A DNA stretch of 64,000 nt from Pantoea phytobeneficialis (GCF_009728735.1 NZ_CP024637.1:566341-630340), one strand, 5' to 3'. Counted from the stretch's first letter, positions 25,667 to 34,630 are shown. Numbers and translations: made by a program. The notes: generated by a model not told the origin, from the sequence alone.

Positions 25667-27321
25667 TACCAGCTCCGGAATTTAGCGGGCGGGTTGTAGA
25701 GGCCGTCTGACCACTCGACCAGGTCAGCGACGCTACCGGCAGCCAGCAGTGAACGGGTGGCATCTGAACGACGAATGCCGATATCTTCCGGGAACACCAC
25801 TTTGCCGCTGCGACGTAATTCAGCCACGCGTTTAGCATCCACACCCAGACCGATATCGGTGATACCCGCCACCGCAGCCACCATCGCCCGACGTTCTTCC
25901 AGGCTGGTCGCCCGATAGAGGTAGGCAATACCTTCTTCGGTCAGAACGTGGGTCACGTCGTCGCCGTAGATCATCACCGGGGCCAACGGCATACCGGCGC
26001 TTTTCGCCACCTCAACGGCATCGAGGGTTTCCACAAAGGTCGGTTTGACGCCCGCCTGGAAGGTTTCCACCATCTGTACCACCAGCTTGCGCCCACGTTG
26101 CAACGGATCTGGCTCGTTGATCATTGCCAGCCAGGCGGGTGTGGCATGACGGCGTCCGTGGGGGTCGTGGCCCATATTTGGCGCGCCACCAAAGCCCGCC
26201 AGACGACCACGGGTGACGGTGGAGGAGTTACCGAGGCCGTCAACCTGCAAGGTCGAACCGATGAACATGTCCACCGCGTATTGACCGGCAAGTTGACACA
26301 TCGCGCGGTTTGAACGCATTGAACCGTCGGCACCGGTAAAGAAAATATCGGGACGCGCGCGGATGTACTCTTCCATCCCCAGTTCACCACCGAAGCAGTG
26401 CACACTCTCCACCCAGCCACTTTCGATGGCCGGGATCAGGGTCGGATGCGGGTTAAGGGTCCAGTGCTTGCAGATTTTGCCTTTCAGGCCGAGTTGCTCA
26501 CCGTAAGTCGGCAGCAGCAATTCAATCGCCGCGGTGTTAAAACCGATACCGTGGTTAAGTGATTGCACCTGATGTTCGGCGTAGATGCCTTTGATGGCGA
26601 GCATCGCCATCAGGATATGTTCCTGTTTAATCAGGCGCGGGTCGCGGGTAAACAGCGGTTCAATAAAGAACGGTTTATCCGCCACCACCACAAAATCAAT
26701 CCAGGAGCCGGGAATATCGACACGCGGCAGATCGCACTCGTCATCCACCAGTTCATTGACCTGGGCGATCACGATGCCATCATGGAAGGCAGCCGCTTCC
26801 ACCAGCGCCGGGGTGTCTTCGGTACTCGGCCCGGTGTACAGGTTGCCTTTTCGGTCGGCTTTGTAACCGGCGATCAGCGCCACGTTCGGTGCCAGATCGA
26901 CATACAGGCGCGAATACAACTCGATATAGGTATGAATAGCACCGATTTCGAGGATGTTATCCTCCAGCAGCTGCGAAATACGCAGGCTCTGCGTACCGGC
27001 GAAGGAGAAATCGAGTTTACGGGCGATGCCTTTTTCGAAGATATCGAGGTGCTCGCTGCGCCCGACGCTCGGCATGATCATATGCAGATTATTAACTTTG
27101 GCGGGATTGACCTGCGCCAACATGCGCGAGAGAAAATCGGCTTGTTTCTGGTTGTTGCCTTCCAGCACCACCCGGTCACCCGAGGAGATCAACCGTTCAA
27201 GCATCTCTGCCATTTGATCGCTCGGTAGCACTTTCCCTGCCACCTTCACTTCTGCCAGTCTCCGCTGTTTTTCGATGCGCCGCGTATTCCAGACGCGCGG
27301 CGAATGCTGTCCTGATGACAT
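25666..27321 (-). CDS. mdcA: Malonate decarboxylase alpha subunit, acetyl-S-ACP:malonate ACP transferase
   Basis: A 551-residue CoA-transferase-like subunit. It exchanges acetyl on MdcC for malonate, giving malonyl-S-ACP and free acetate. The start MSSGQHSPRVWNTRR at 27321 has AGGAGGTTAGTC upstream; an earlier in-frame start lacks one. Recognisable blocks are RVVLEGNNQKQADFLSR, YIELYSRLYVDLAPNVALIA and GNSSTVTRGRLAGFGGAPNM. It is the first gene of the operon, and the promoter and MdcR site should lie in 27322-27476. Confidence 0.95.
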   Translation of the reverse strand: MSSGQHSPRVWNTRRIEKQRRLAEVKVAGKVLPSDQMAEMLERLISSGDRVVLEGNNQKQADFLSRMLAQVNPAKVNNLHMIMPSVGRSEHLDIFEKGIARKLDFSFAGTQSLRISQLLEDNILEIGAIHTYIELYSRLYVDLAPNVALIAGYKADRKGNLYTGPSTEDTPALVEAAAFHDGIVIAQVNELVDDECDLPRVDIPGSWIDFVVVADKPFFIEPLFTRDPRLIKQEHILMAMLAIKGIYAEHQVQSLNHGIGFNTAAIELLLPTYGEQLGLKGKICKHWTLNPHPTLIPAIESGWVESVHCFGGELGMEEYIRARPDIFFTGADGSMRSNRAMCQLAGQYAVDMFIGSTLQVDGLGNSSTVTRGRLAGFGGAPNMGHDPHGRRHATPAWLAMINEPDPLQRGRKLVVQMVETFQAGVKPTFVETLDAVEVAKSAGMPLAPVMIYGDDVTHVLTEEGIAYLYRATSLEERRAMVAAVAGITDIGLGVDAKRVAELRRSGKVVFPEDIGIRRSDATRSLLAAGSVADLVEWSDGLYNPPAKFRSW

Positions 27322-27476
27322 GACTAACCTCCTGAATTCGCGAATCTCAATGATTGCTTCAACTGGATTCAGTCTGGCGTCAGGGCGCGGTTCCATCAAT
27401 CAAGCAGCGGAGCAGATCGTTAGCCTGAGAGTAATGATTGGATATTCAGAAGTTTGATGGGGATCAACGACGTTGG

Positions 27477-27550
27477 CGTAGCGGCGCGATTTATCGCGCG
27501 TTTTTCCCCATCGTAAAGGTCAAAAGAGCGCGATAAATCGCGCCGCTACG
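27477..27550. repeat. Facing pair of dispersed palindromes
   Basis: Two copies of the GTAGCGGCGCGA-type element in inverted orientation (27477-27505 and 27525-27550), the first followed by TTTTT on the plus strand. Together they can also form one long stem. They separate the deaminase gene from the mdcA promoter region and probably terminate the deaminase/permease transcript. Confidence 0.75.
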
Positions 27551-27556
27551 GTTTAC

Positions 27557-28033
27557 TTAACGTTTCTGCCAGAACGACTGTTGCAGCGCAAAGGTTTCCT
27601 CATCCAACGCAGCCACCGGGCCGATTAAACGGATAGGTTTCTGCCCATGCGCAAAAACCGCTGCTGCCGACAGACTCATGGTTGGGTTTTCCTCATGGCT
27701 GCCGGTGCATGCCAGTAAGCGCGTTTCACTCATGCCAAATACCACCCGACCGATATTGGCCCAGTAAATGGTTCCGGCGCACATGCAGCAGGGTTCAACG
27801 GCGGTATAAAGCGTACATTGCCACAAATATTCCGCCGGGAAGTTGCTGGCGGCGATGCGCGCCAGGGTCGATTCCGCATGGTTCACCGTGTCGATATTGC
27901 ATTGCGTCAGCAAAACGGTTTGATTGTCCGGTGCCACCAGCACTGCGCCAAACGGATGTTTGCCTAATGCGATAGCGCGTCTGCCGACCTCATTTGATAA
28001 ACGCAGAAAGTGGATATCCTGGTCATTAATCAT
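27557..28033 (-). CDS. Nucleoside/nucleobase deaminase, guanine deaminase-like
   Basis: A 158-residue zinc deaminase of the cytidine deaminase-like (TadA/GuaD) superfamily. Zinc ligands are His52 with proton-shuttling Glu54 (NHAE) and Cys82 and Cys85 in VEPCCMCAG. The following GTIYWANIGRVVFGMSE resembles bacterial guanine deaminases and related nucleobase deaminases. The start overlaps the permease stop by four bases, so import and deamination of a purine or similar base look coupled. The exact base is uncertain. Confidence 0.87.
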   Translation of the reverse strand: MINDQDIHFLRLSNEVGRRAIALGKHPFGAVLVAPDNQTVLLTQCNIDTVNHAESTLARIAASNFPAEYLWQCTLYTAVEPCCMCAGTIYWANIGRVVFGMSETRLLACTGSHEENPTMSLSAAAVFAHGQKPIRLIGPVAALDEETFALQQSFWQKR

Positions 28034-29337
28034 GTGCGTGCTCCATAACCATTCAGGATGGCGTTCAATACCACGGCGGTGAAACCGCCCAGGAAGATGC
28101 CGCTGTCAAAAATCAGTTTTAAGGAGGGCGGCAGGACATGGAAAATTGCCGGAAAGGCCATCGGAACAATCCCCACGGCAACCGAGACAGAGATGATCAG
28201 GATGTTCTTTTCATTATTGAAATCGGTATTTTTCAGCTCCTGAATACCCGCGCTGATGGTCATACCAAACATCAGAATACCGACGCCACCCAACACCGGG
28301 CTGGGAATGGCGGCAATGATCGCGCCTAATTTCGGGAACACGCCTAAGCCCACCAGAATCGCCCCCGCAGCAATCAGCACCAGTCGACTGGTCACTTTCG
28401 TCAACATTATCAAACCGGCATTCTGCGAAAATGCATTGTACGGAAAGCTGTTCAGGCAGCCGCCGAGCATGGTGGAGAGTCCATCGGCCCGAATGGCATC
28501 CGCCAGGCGGCGGGAGGTGGTGGGCTGGCCGATCAGTTTGTCGATCAACAACACGTTGCCGGTGGTTTCGGTCATCACAATCAGCATCGAGAGACACATC
28601 ACCACAATGGGTGCGATATGAAACTCCGGCATGCCAAAGGCAAATGGCAGGCTAAAACCCACCCAACCGGCAGTGGTGACCGCAGAGAAATCTGTCATTC
28701 CTGCCAGGTATGCCAGTGCCGAACCACAAAACAAGCCGAAAAGAATACTGAAGTTACGCAACACGCCACGGGTCGCGCAGTAGAAAATCAGCGTGATGAT
28801 TAAGGTTCCGGCCCCCAACAGCAGTTTATCTACGCTGGCAAAATCAGGCGCATCCGGGTTGCCACCACCCAGCCAGATAGCGGCAGCGGGCATCAGCGAG
28901 ATACCGATTAACGTAATCACACAGCCAATCACCACCGGCGGAAAAAAGCGCACCAGTTGGCTGAAAATCGGGGCCACCAGCAGGGTAAATAACCCGCAGG
29001 CAATCGCCGCACCAAATACTGAGGTCAGACCAAACTCATGCCCGACCATTAACATCGGCCCCAGCACCACGAAAGAGCAGCCCTGAATCAACGGCAAACG
29101 CGCCCCAAAACGCCCTATTCCCCACGACTGTAAAAGAGTGGCTAATCCCGAGGTCAGTAAACAGGCATTGATCAGCACGATAGTTTCACTGGCTGAGAGT
29201 TTCAGCGCTGATGCCAGAATCAGCGGAACCGTTACGGTGCCGGCATACATCACCAACACATGCTGGAATCCCAGCGACAGAATACGTCGGACGGTGAGCG
29301 GATTTTCCGCCTGCCCGCTGTTTAACACGCTTTCCAT
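28030..29337 (-). CDS. NCS2-family xanthine/uric acid/uracil permease
   Basis: A 435-residue transporter with about 14 helices. The conserved NCS2 signature GLGVFPKLGAIIAAIPSPV and the FSQNAGLIMLTKVTSR segment place it in the xanthine/urate branch. The substrate motif QHVLVMYAGTV (Gln-His) is typical of purine carriers of this group. The start MESVLNSGQ follows AGGGGGCTGT. It is the first gene of a two-gene operon with the deaminase and divergent from a LysR regulator. Confidence 0.9.
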   Translation of the reverse strand: MESVLNSGQAENPLTVRRILSLGFQHVLVMYAGTVTVPLILASALKLSASETIVLINACLLTSGLATLLQSWGIGRFGARLPLIQGCSFVVLGPMLMVGHEFGLTSVFGAAIACGLFTLLVAPIFSQLVRFFPPVVIGCVITLIGISLMPAAAIWLGGGNPDAPDFASVDKLLLGAGTLIITLIFYCATRGVLRNFSILFGLFCGSALAYLAGMTDFSAVTTAGWVGFSLPFAFGMPEFHIAPIVVMCLSMLIVMTETTGNVLLIDKLIGQPTTSRRLADAIRADGLSTMLGGCLNSFPYNAFSQNAGLIMLTKVTSRLVLIAAGAILVGLGVFPKLGAIIAAIPSPVLGGVGILMFGMTISAGIQELKNTDFNNEKNILIISVSVAVGIVPMAFPAIFHVLPPSLKLIFDSGIFLGGFTAVVLNAILNGYGART

Positions 29338-29447
29338 ACAGCCCCCTGAAAATGAACCATTGAATGATTGACCGCCCAACTATATGTAATTAAAAATGGC
29401 AACCAATAATTAGCTGCTTTCAATAAAACTGAAAGGTGGGGTGTCAG

Positions 29448-30362
29448 GTGAAGTATTCATTGGATCAACTTATGACCTTTGAGCAGGTTGCCCGCTCAGG
29501 ATCATTTTCTGCTGCCGCACGGTTGATGAAGCGTTCACAATCCTCGGTGAATATGGCGATGAGCAACCTTGAGGACGAATTTAACCTCAACCTGTTTGTG
29601 CGCACCCCACGCCAAATCAGCCTTACCCCGCAAGGCCAGACTCTGCGGGAATATGTCAAAACCATTCTGGAGCAATGCAACGCGCTGGAGCAGCGGGTCA
29701 GTGCCTTCAATATCCAAACCGAGGCACACGTTAGCCTGGCGATTGAAGTCCCCTACACCACCGTCGCCGCCGTACTATACGAATTTGCTATGCATTTCCC
29801 GGAAGTGGATATCCATGTGCGTGAACCCTTTCAGGGTGACGTGGAGGCAATGGTAAGAAGAAATGAAGTGGATGTCGGTATCTCCATGTCTCGCCCGGTT
29901 GACAGCGATGCCATTGAGTTCGCGCAGTTAGGCAAACTGATCATGGTGCATGTGGTCAGCTCACAACACCCGTTAGCACAACGTCTGCCGGTGTCATTTG
30001 CCGATCTCCATCGCTGGCGACATATCACCTTCGGTGAGCAGCAGAAAACCATCTCCACCACGGAATATCTCGGCAGCCCGATGACCTGGCGGGTGGAGAG
30101 CTACAACGCGATGATTGATGCCGCGCTTGCCGGGCTGGGCTGGGCTTCCCTGCCCCGCATTTTTGTGCAGCGAGAGCTGGAACAAGGTGTGCTGACGGAA
30201 TTGCGCCAGCAGGAATACCCGCATACCGATTGGGTTGTCGGCGTGGACCTGCTATGGTCGCGCAAGAAACAGCCAGGCCGTGCATTAAGCTGGCTGATTG
30301 ACCGGCTGATTAAAAATAAAATTTTTGAACGAGATGCGGCGGGAAATAGCACGACACTTTGA
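29448..30362 (+). CDS. LysR-family transcriptional regulator
   Basis: A 304-residue LysR protein. The GTG at 29448 has GAAAGGTGGG upstream; another GTG at 29436 has no room for a ribosome-binding site. The winged helix reads TFEQVARSGSFSAAARLMKR, with SQSSVNMAMSNLED as recognition region. The effector domain follows (VSLAIEVPYTTVAAVL). It is transcribed divergently from the NCS2 permease/deaminase pair across 110 bp, so it probably regulates purine uptake; the effector is not known. Confidence 0.92.
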   Translation: MKYSLDQLMTFEQVARSGSFSAAARLMKRSQSSVNMAMSNLEDEFNLNLFVRTPRQISLTPQGQTLREYVKTILEQCNALEQRVSAFNIQTEAHVSLAIEVPYTTVAAVLYEFAMHFPEVDIHVREPFQGDVEAMVRRNEVDVGISMSRPVDSDAIEFAQLGKLIMVHVVSSQHPLAQRLPVSFADLHRWRHITFGEQQKTISTTEYLGSPMTWRVESYNAMIDAALAGLGWASLPRIFVQRELEQGVLTELRQQEYPHTDWVVGVDLLWSRKKQPGRALSWLIDRLIKNKIFERDAAGNSTTL

Positions 30363-30574
30363 AAAAAAGGGCTCGCCATTTTTTATTATTTTGCTCCCGA
30401 GATGTTATTCACGGTGATTATCATCATGAATGTAAATCCATAAACATATATTTGCTGCCATCTGATTAATTAATTGTACTTTTTTATATCTGGAAAACTT
30501 CTTCCTGGCAGAATAATTCCCTGGGATTAAAAATCTAATCATCACGGTCAATTTAATTCGCCGATCATTTTCTG

Positions 30575-30697
30575 TACACCGCCACGCTCGTTGCTATTAT
30601 AGCAACGCAAAGCACACACACAGCAACGTGCTGCGTACGAGAATTTTCCTGAATTAAATGTGCAGCATTTTAACCCGCTCCGTGCGGGTTTTTCTTT
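30575..30697 (+). ncRNA. Candidate small RNA or leader with intrinsic terminator
   Basis: The 533-bp gap at 30363-30895 holds no credible protein gene. It contains a near-perfect palindrome TTGCTAT-T-ATAGCAA just after 30590, a GC-balanced stretch with the repeat CAGCAACGTGCTGCG, and a strong terminator at 30672-30697. A short transcript of roughly 100 nt starting near 30600 would end there. It is not a family I recognise. It could also be a leader or the remnant of an mRNA end. Confidence 0.35.
30672..30697 (+). terminator. Rho-independent terminator in the 30.4-30.9 kb gap
   Basis: The stem AACCCGC / GCGGGTT with a TCCGT loop is followed by TTTCTTTT. It lies 310 bp after the LysR gene stop and 200 bp before the EAL gene, too far to be an ordinary terminator of the LysR gene alone. 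Confidence 0.75.
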
Positions 30698-30895
30698 TCA
30701 ATGACTCTCCATTCCCGTCTTGCAGACGTAAAGAATGCGTTAAGACAAATAAGAATGACAAAATCTGGCGACAAGCCTATGATAATCAACTTAAAAAAAC
30801 GACCTGTCATTGTCGGAATAAACGGCTTACCAGGTTTACATAATTCGTTTTCATTTTAATTTTCGCATCTGAATCAGGGTCAGGGCGGAGGAATA

Positions 30896-32686
30896 ATGTA
30901 CATAAACGACAGTAGCGAAGATGGCTGCCAGCGTCTCGCGTTGCAGGTACTGCGGGACCCGGATGAAAGCCGGGATGATGTACTAAGAAAATTTACCAGC
31001 CTGGTCAGTAAAACCTTGGGTATCCCAAGTAGTTTTATCTCGGTAATGGACGATGACCACCAATATATAAAAGTCGCACACAACTTTTTGGTGGGGAAAA
31101 CCGCCAGGGTTGATTCGATGTGCCAGTATGTGGTTGACGGTGAGGGTGCCATGATCGTCCATGACACCTGGCAGGATCCCCGTTTCGCAAACAATCCCTT
31201 TGTCGTGGGTGAACCTTTTGTTCGTTTCTATGCCGGGGTGCCGCTAACAAACCGGGAAGGTATGGTACTTGGCAGTCTGTGCGTGGTTGACCGCCAATCC
31301 CATCCATTCAGCCCGGACCAGGTGAATACCCTTAAGTTACTGGCTGAACTGGTGATGTCATTTCTTGAAGCATGGCATGCGGTGGGTTACACCGACCCGG
31401 TAACGGGTCTGCCTAACCGCCAACGCCTGATACGCGATCTTCAATCTCTCGCATCTTCCGGTGATAACACGCCGCGACGCCTGGTGTTGATCGATTGTAT
31501 TGATATGCCCAGAGCCTATGAGCTGGCACGTTCTCTGGGGATGGCCCCGGTTGAGGGGCTGCTTAAAGATGTGGCTACGCTGCTGCCCTTACGCCTGCGC
31601 CCCGGTAATGATGCGTTGCTGTATACCATCGCGACGGGACGTTTTGCGGTATTAACCAAACAAGACGGTCGTTTAAGCGCCGCCTGGGTTGCCACAAGGC
31701 TTGAGGGTATCAGTGCCGATATGGGAGAAGGTTTGTCGGTCGATCTGACCACCCACACCGGAGAGACGGACTTTATCCCCTCGCGACTTTCCGCACATGA
31801 GATTCTGCGACGATCTGTCAGTGCCCTACATGAAGCCATCTGTCGTGGTGTCCCCGCCATGAGCTTCAGCCTGGCGTCCGATGAACGCCGGACAGAAGAT
31901 TTCACCCTGGTCAATGATCTGGCTTCAGCGCTCAAACATGACCGCGAGCTTTACCTGGTTTATCAGCCGAAAATTTGCCTGCAAAGCGGTGAACCGCTCG
32001 GTCTTGAAGCGCTGATCCGCTGGGCGCATCCCATCAGGGGAGAATTGGCACCCGCAGAATTCATTCCCCTCGCGGAGCCGACCACGTTAATAGAAGAACT
32101 GACGGTATGGGTAGTCACCCATGCGATAGATCGTCTGAAACGCCTCAAGCATAGTGCGATTCAGCTCCCGATTACCGTGAACGTTAGCGTCCGTGACTTC
32201 AGCAAAAAGGGCTTTGCCGACTGGCTCGAAAAGCTGATGATTGACGCCCGCTTGCCAACCTCGTTGCTCGGTATTGAATGTCTGGAAACCGAACGAATTA
32301 TTGAAAGCCCGGCTGCCATTGATGGCCTGGAGATGCTGAAACTTCGGGGATTTGGCATCTCACTGGACGACTTCGGCACCGGTTATAGCAACATCAGCTA
32401 TCTGCGCCGCATGCCGCTGGATGTCATCAAGCTGGATCGCTCAATCATTAATGGCCTGTCCACCGACACCGCTTCACGTATCATCACCAAAAGCATCATC
32501 TCCATGCTGAAGGAATTGGATTATATGGTGCTGGCTGAAGGAGTGGAGAATATGGAAACCCTTGAGGCATTGAAGGAATTTGGCTGTGACCAGGCGCAGG
32601 GTTATTTCTACTCCCACCCTTTGCGGGAGGAGGAGTTGGATAACTGGCTGGCCTGGAAACTGCGTAATGTTACTTGTCAGCGTTAG
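30896..32686 (+). CDS. GAF - degenerate GGDEF - EAL cyclic-di-GMP phosphodiesterase
   Basis: A 596-residue soluble signalling protein. Residues 15-155 form a GAF sensor (CQYVVDGEGAMIVHD, VPLTNREGMVLGSLCVVD). Residues 165-330 look like a GGDEF domain that keeps YTDPVTGLPNR but has lost the GGDEF motif. Residues 345-590 form an EAL domain with EAL at 371-373 (GLEALIRW), NVSVRDF, IECLETER, DDFGTGYS, KLDRS and EGVE. These acidic residues are those needed for Mg2+-dependent cyclic-di-GMP hydrolysis, so it should be an active phosphodiesterase. It faces the bdcA gene. Confidence 0.92.
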   Translation: MYINDSSEDGCQRLALQVLRDPDESRDDVLRKFTSLVSKTLGIPSSFISVMDDDHQYIKVAHNFLVGKTARVDSMCQYVVDGEGAMIVHDTWQDPRFANNPFVVGEPFVRFYAGVPLTNREGMVLGSLCVVDRQSHPFSPDQVNTLKLLAELVMSFLEAWHAVGYTDPVTGLPNRQRLIRDLQSLASSGDNTPRRLVLIDCIDMPRAYELARSLGMAPVEGLLKDVATLLPLRLRPGNDALLYTIATGRFAVLTKQDGRLSAAWVATRLEGISADMGEGLSVDLTTHTGETDFIPSRLSAHEILRRSVSALHEAICRGVPAMSFSLASDERRTEDFTLVNDLASALKHDRELYLVYQPKICLQSGEPLGLEALIRWAHPIRGELAPAEFIPLAEPTTLIEELTVWVVTHAIDRLKRLKHSAIQLPITVNVSVRDFSKKGFADWLEKLMIDARLPTSLLGIECLETERIIESPAAIDGLEMLKLRGFGISLDDFGTGYSNISYLRRMPLDVIKLDRSIINGLSTDTASRIITKSIISMLKELDYMVLAEGVENMETLEALKEFGCDQAQGYFYSHPLREEELDNWLAWKLRNVTCQR

Positions 32687-32693
32687 CTGATTA

Positions 32694-33407
32694 TCAGGCA
32701 CCAAACGCACCGTCAATGGTGTGCATGGCCCCGGTCACAAAACTGGCTTCCGGTCCGGCCAGCCATGCCACCATTCCGGCCACCTCTTCCGGCCGACCAT
32801 GACGCTTAATCGCCATAAAGCCGTGCATCAATTCTTTCAATGGCCCCTCAGCCGGATTCGCATCCGTATCGACGGGACCGGGCTGGACCACATTGATGGT
32901 AATCCCGCGCGGGCCAAAGTCACGCGCCAGGCCGCGCGCCATCCCCTGAAGGGCGGATTTACTCAACGCGTATGAGGCCATGCCGGGCACGGGCATGCGG
33001 TCACCATTAACAGAACCCATGATGATAATGCGCCCCCCGTCCGGCATCTGACGTGCCGCCTCGACAGAGGCAAAATAGGGCGCATTGATATTGATTCGAA
33101 ACAGGCGCTCAACCTCGTCGGGGTCCTGTTCTAACGCATCACCGAAGGCGATGATCCCCGCGTTAACCACCAAAATATCCAGTGGCCCGCTGTCTCTGAC
33201 CCGGCCAATCACCGCATCGCGATCCGCGCTGTCGGTCTGAAAAGCCTGACTGCCCGTCTCTTCCGCCAGCAGTCTGGCGGCTTCTGCCGATCCGGCATAG
33301 GTGAAGCTGACCCGAGCGCCTTCTGCGGCAAAGCGCCGCACAATCGCTGCACCTATGCCCCGGCTGCCGCCAAGTACCAACACTGATTTACCGTCAAAAT
33401 AAGACAT
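32694..33407 (-). CDS. bdcA: BdcA-like cyclic-di-GMP-binding SDR (biofilm dispersal mediator)
   Basis: A 237-residue SDR. LVLGGSRGIGAAIVRRF, TDSADRDAVI, DILVVNAGI, GSVNGDRMPVPGMASYALSK and the C-terminal EASFVTGAMHTIDGAFGA match E. coli BdcA (YjgI) closely, as I recall it. BdcA is reported to bind cyclic-di-GMP and promote biofilm dispersal. The SDR catalytic Tyr-x3-Lys (SYALSK) is kept. In E. coli it neighbours a TetR gene, bdcR; here it has none, and instead converges (7-bp gap) on an EAL phosphodiesterase gene. Confidence 0.88.
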   Translation of the reverse strand: MSYFDGKSVLVLGGSRGIGAAIVRRFAAEGARVSFTYAGSAEAARLLAEETGSQAFQTDSADRDAVIGRVRDSGPLDILVVNAGIIAFGDALEQDPDEVERLFRININAPYFASVEAARQMPDGGRIIIMGSVNGDRMPVPGMASYALSKSALQGMARGLARDFGPRGITINVVQPGPVDTDANPAEGPLKELMHGFMAIKRHGRPEEVAGMVAWLAGPEASFVTGAMHTIDGAFGA

Positions 33408-33600
33408 CCTCGACTCCTGCGTGATTTGAGGTAGCCGCGAATGGCTACGATGCAGTCAGTTTAGTCGACGTTCACGACAGGTTACCGCACAAATGCGCCC
33501 GCTCCCCCAGGCCAGGACCGGCTAAAAGTTTACCTTCCAAAATCAACGCACCCGGCGTAATCTATATATAAACCATATACGTTTCATATAGGCTAAGGTG

Positions 33601-33846
33601 ATGGGAATCGTAAAAATCTCCGATCTGATGCATGAGAACCTGCGCGTGGCGAGCACGGCGTTAAGTCGCTCAATTAACGCGCAGGCGGAACACTGGATGA
33701 AAATCGGCATGCTGGCCGAGCTTTACCCGCAGCTTAGTCATCAGGAGTTAACACGCCTGTTGATGCGCGTGGAAATTGATGGCGGCTCCGATCTGGCGCA
33801 GCTGCTGAACACCTCTTTACCCACTACGCAGGGAATTGCGCAATGA
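33601..33846 (+). CDS. ParD-like family small protein
   Basis: An 81-residue protein (MGIVKISDLMHENLRVASTA...) resembling the ParD-like/DUF3423 family: a short ribbon-helix-helix-type N-terminus (KISDLMHENLRVAST, RSINAQAEHWMKIGMLAEL) and a helical tail. ParD proper is an antitoxin, but no ParE toxin follows. Instead its stop overlaps the start of a methionine aminopeptidase gene by four bases (ATGA). A GTG at 33598 is an alternative start. Role unknown; a DNA-binding autoregulator of the map-like gene is plausible. Confidence 0.75.
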   Translation: MGIVKISDLMHENLRVASTALSRSINAQAEHWMKIGMLAELYPQLSHQELTRLLMRVEIDGGSDLAQLLNTSLPTTQGIAQ

Positions 33847-34628
33847 ACAACATCAAAATGCACTCCGCGCAGGACATCGAACTGGCGCGTGCAGCAGGCC
33901 ACGACGCTGCCAAAGTGCTGGCGATGATCACGCCTTACGTGAAACCGGGAGTGACCACCGACGAATTGGATCGCATCTGTCACGATTTCATCGTCAATGA
34001 ACTAAAGGTCATTCCCGCCAATATCGGCTATCACGGCTATACCCGCACCGTCTGCACCTCAATCAACCATGTGGTGTGCCACGGCATTCCCGGCGAGAAA
34101 AAACTCAAAGACGGCGATATCGTCAATATCGATGTGGCAATTATTAAAGACGGCTGGTACGGCGATACCAGCCGGATGTATTTCGTCGGCACGCCATCGG
34201 TACGAGCCAAACGTCTGGTGGAGATCACTTATCAGTCGATGGTGGCCGGGATTCGCGTAGTTAAACCGGGTGCCACCCTGGGGGATATTGGTGCCGCGAT
34301 TCAGCAGGTGGCGGAAAAAGCCGGTTTCTCGGTGGTGCGTGAATATTGCGGTCATGGTGTGGGTGAAATCTATCATGGTGAACCGCAAATTCTGCATTAC
34401 GGTACGCCGGGCACCGGTCTGGCGCTGGAAGCTGGCATGATTTTCACCATTGAACCGATGATCAATGCCGGTAAAGCGGGCACCAGCGTGTTGTCCGATG
34501 GCTGGACGGTGGTGACCAAGGATCGTTCTCTGTCGGCCCAGTGGGAACACACCGTAGCGGTGACGGAAACCGGGTTTGATCTGCTGACGCCGTGGCCGGA
34601 TGGTACGGGCGAATACGAAGCGATTTGA
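33843..34628 (+). CDS. map: Type I methionine aminopeptidase (probable second copy)
   Basis: A 261-residue pita-bread metallopeptidase that removes N-terminal methionine. The metal ligands are in family context: Asp in VNIDVAI, Asp in WYGDTSRM, His in CGHGVGEIYHGEP, Glu in FTIEPMI and Glu in QWEHTVAV. The substrate-pocket segment TSINHVVCHGIPG is intact. The housekeeping map gene normally sits beside rpsB, so this copy next to a ParD-like gene is probably a paralogue. It is translationally coupled to that gene. Confidence 0.92.
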   Translation: MNNIKMHSAQDIELARAAGHDAAKVLAMITPYVKPGVTTDELDRICHDFIVNELKVIPANIGYHGYTRTVCTSINHVVCHGIPGEKKLKDGDIVNIDVAIIKDGWYGDTSRMYFVGTPSVRAKRLVEITYQSMVAGIRVVKPGATLGDIGAAIQQVAEKAGFSVVREYCGHGVGEIYHGEPQILHYGTPGTGLALEAGMIFTIEPMINAGKAGTSVLSDGWTVVTKDRSLSAQWEHTVAVTETGFDLLTPWPDGTGEYEAI

Positions 34629-34630
34629 TC

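Noticed and set aside
26563..27228. Plus-strand ORF of 221 codons over mdcA
   Set aside because: It is antisense to the conserved mdcA gene; high GC third-position bias of mdcA explains the open frame.
30658..30843. 61-codon ORF in the 30.4-30.9 kb gap
   Set aside because: It runs through the strong terminator at 30672-30697 and has no family resemblance or good ribosome-binding site.
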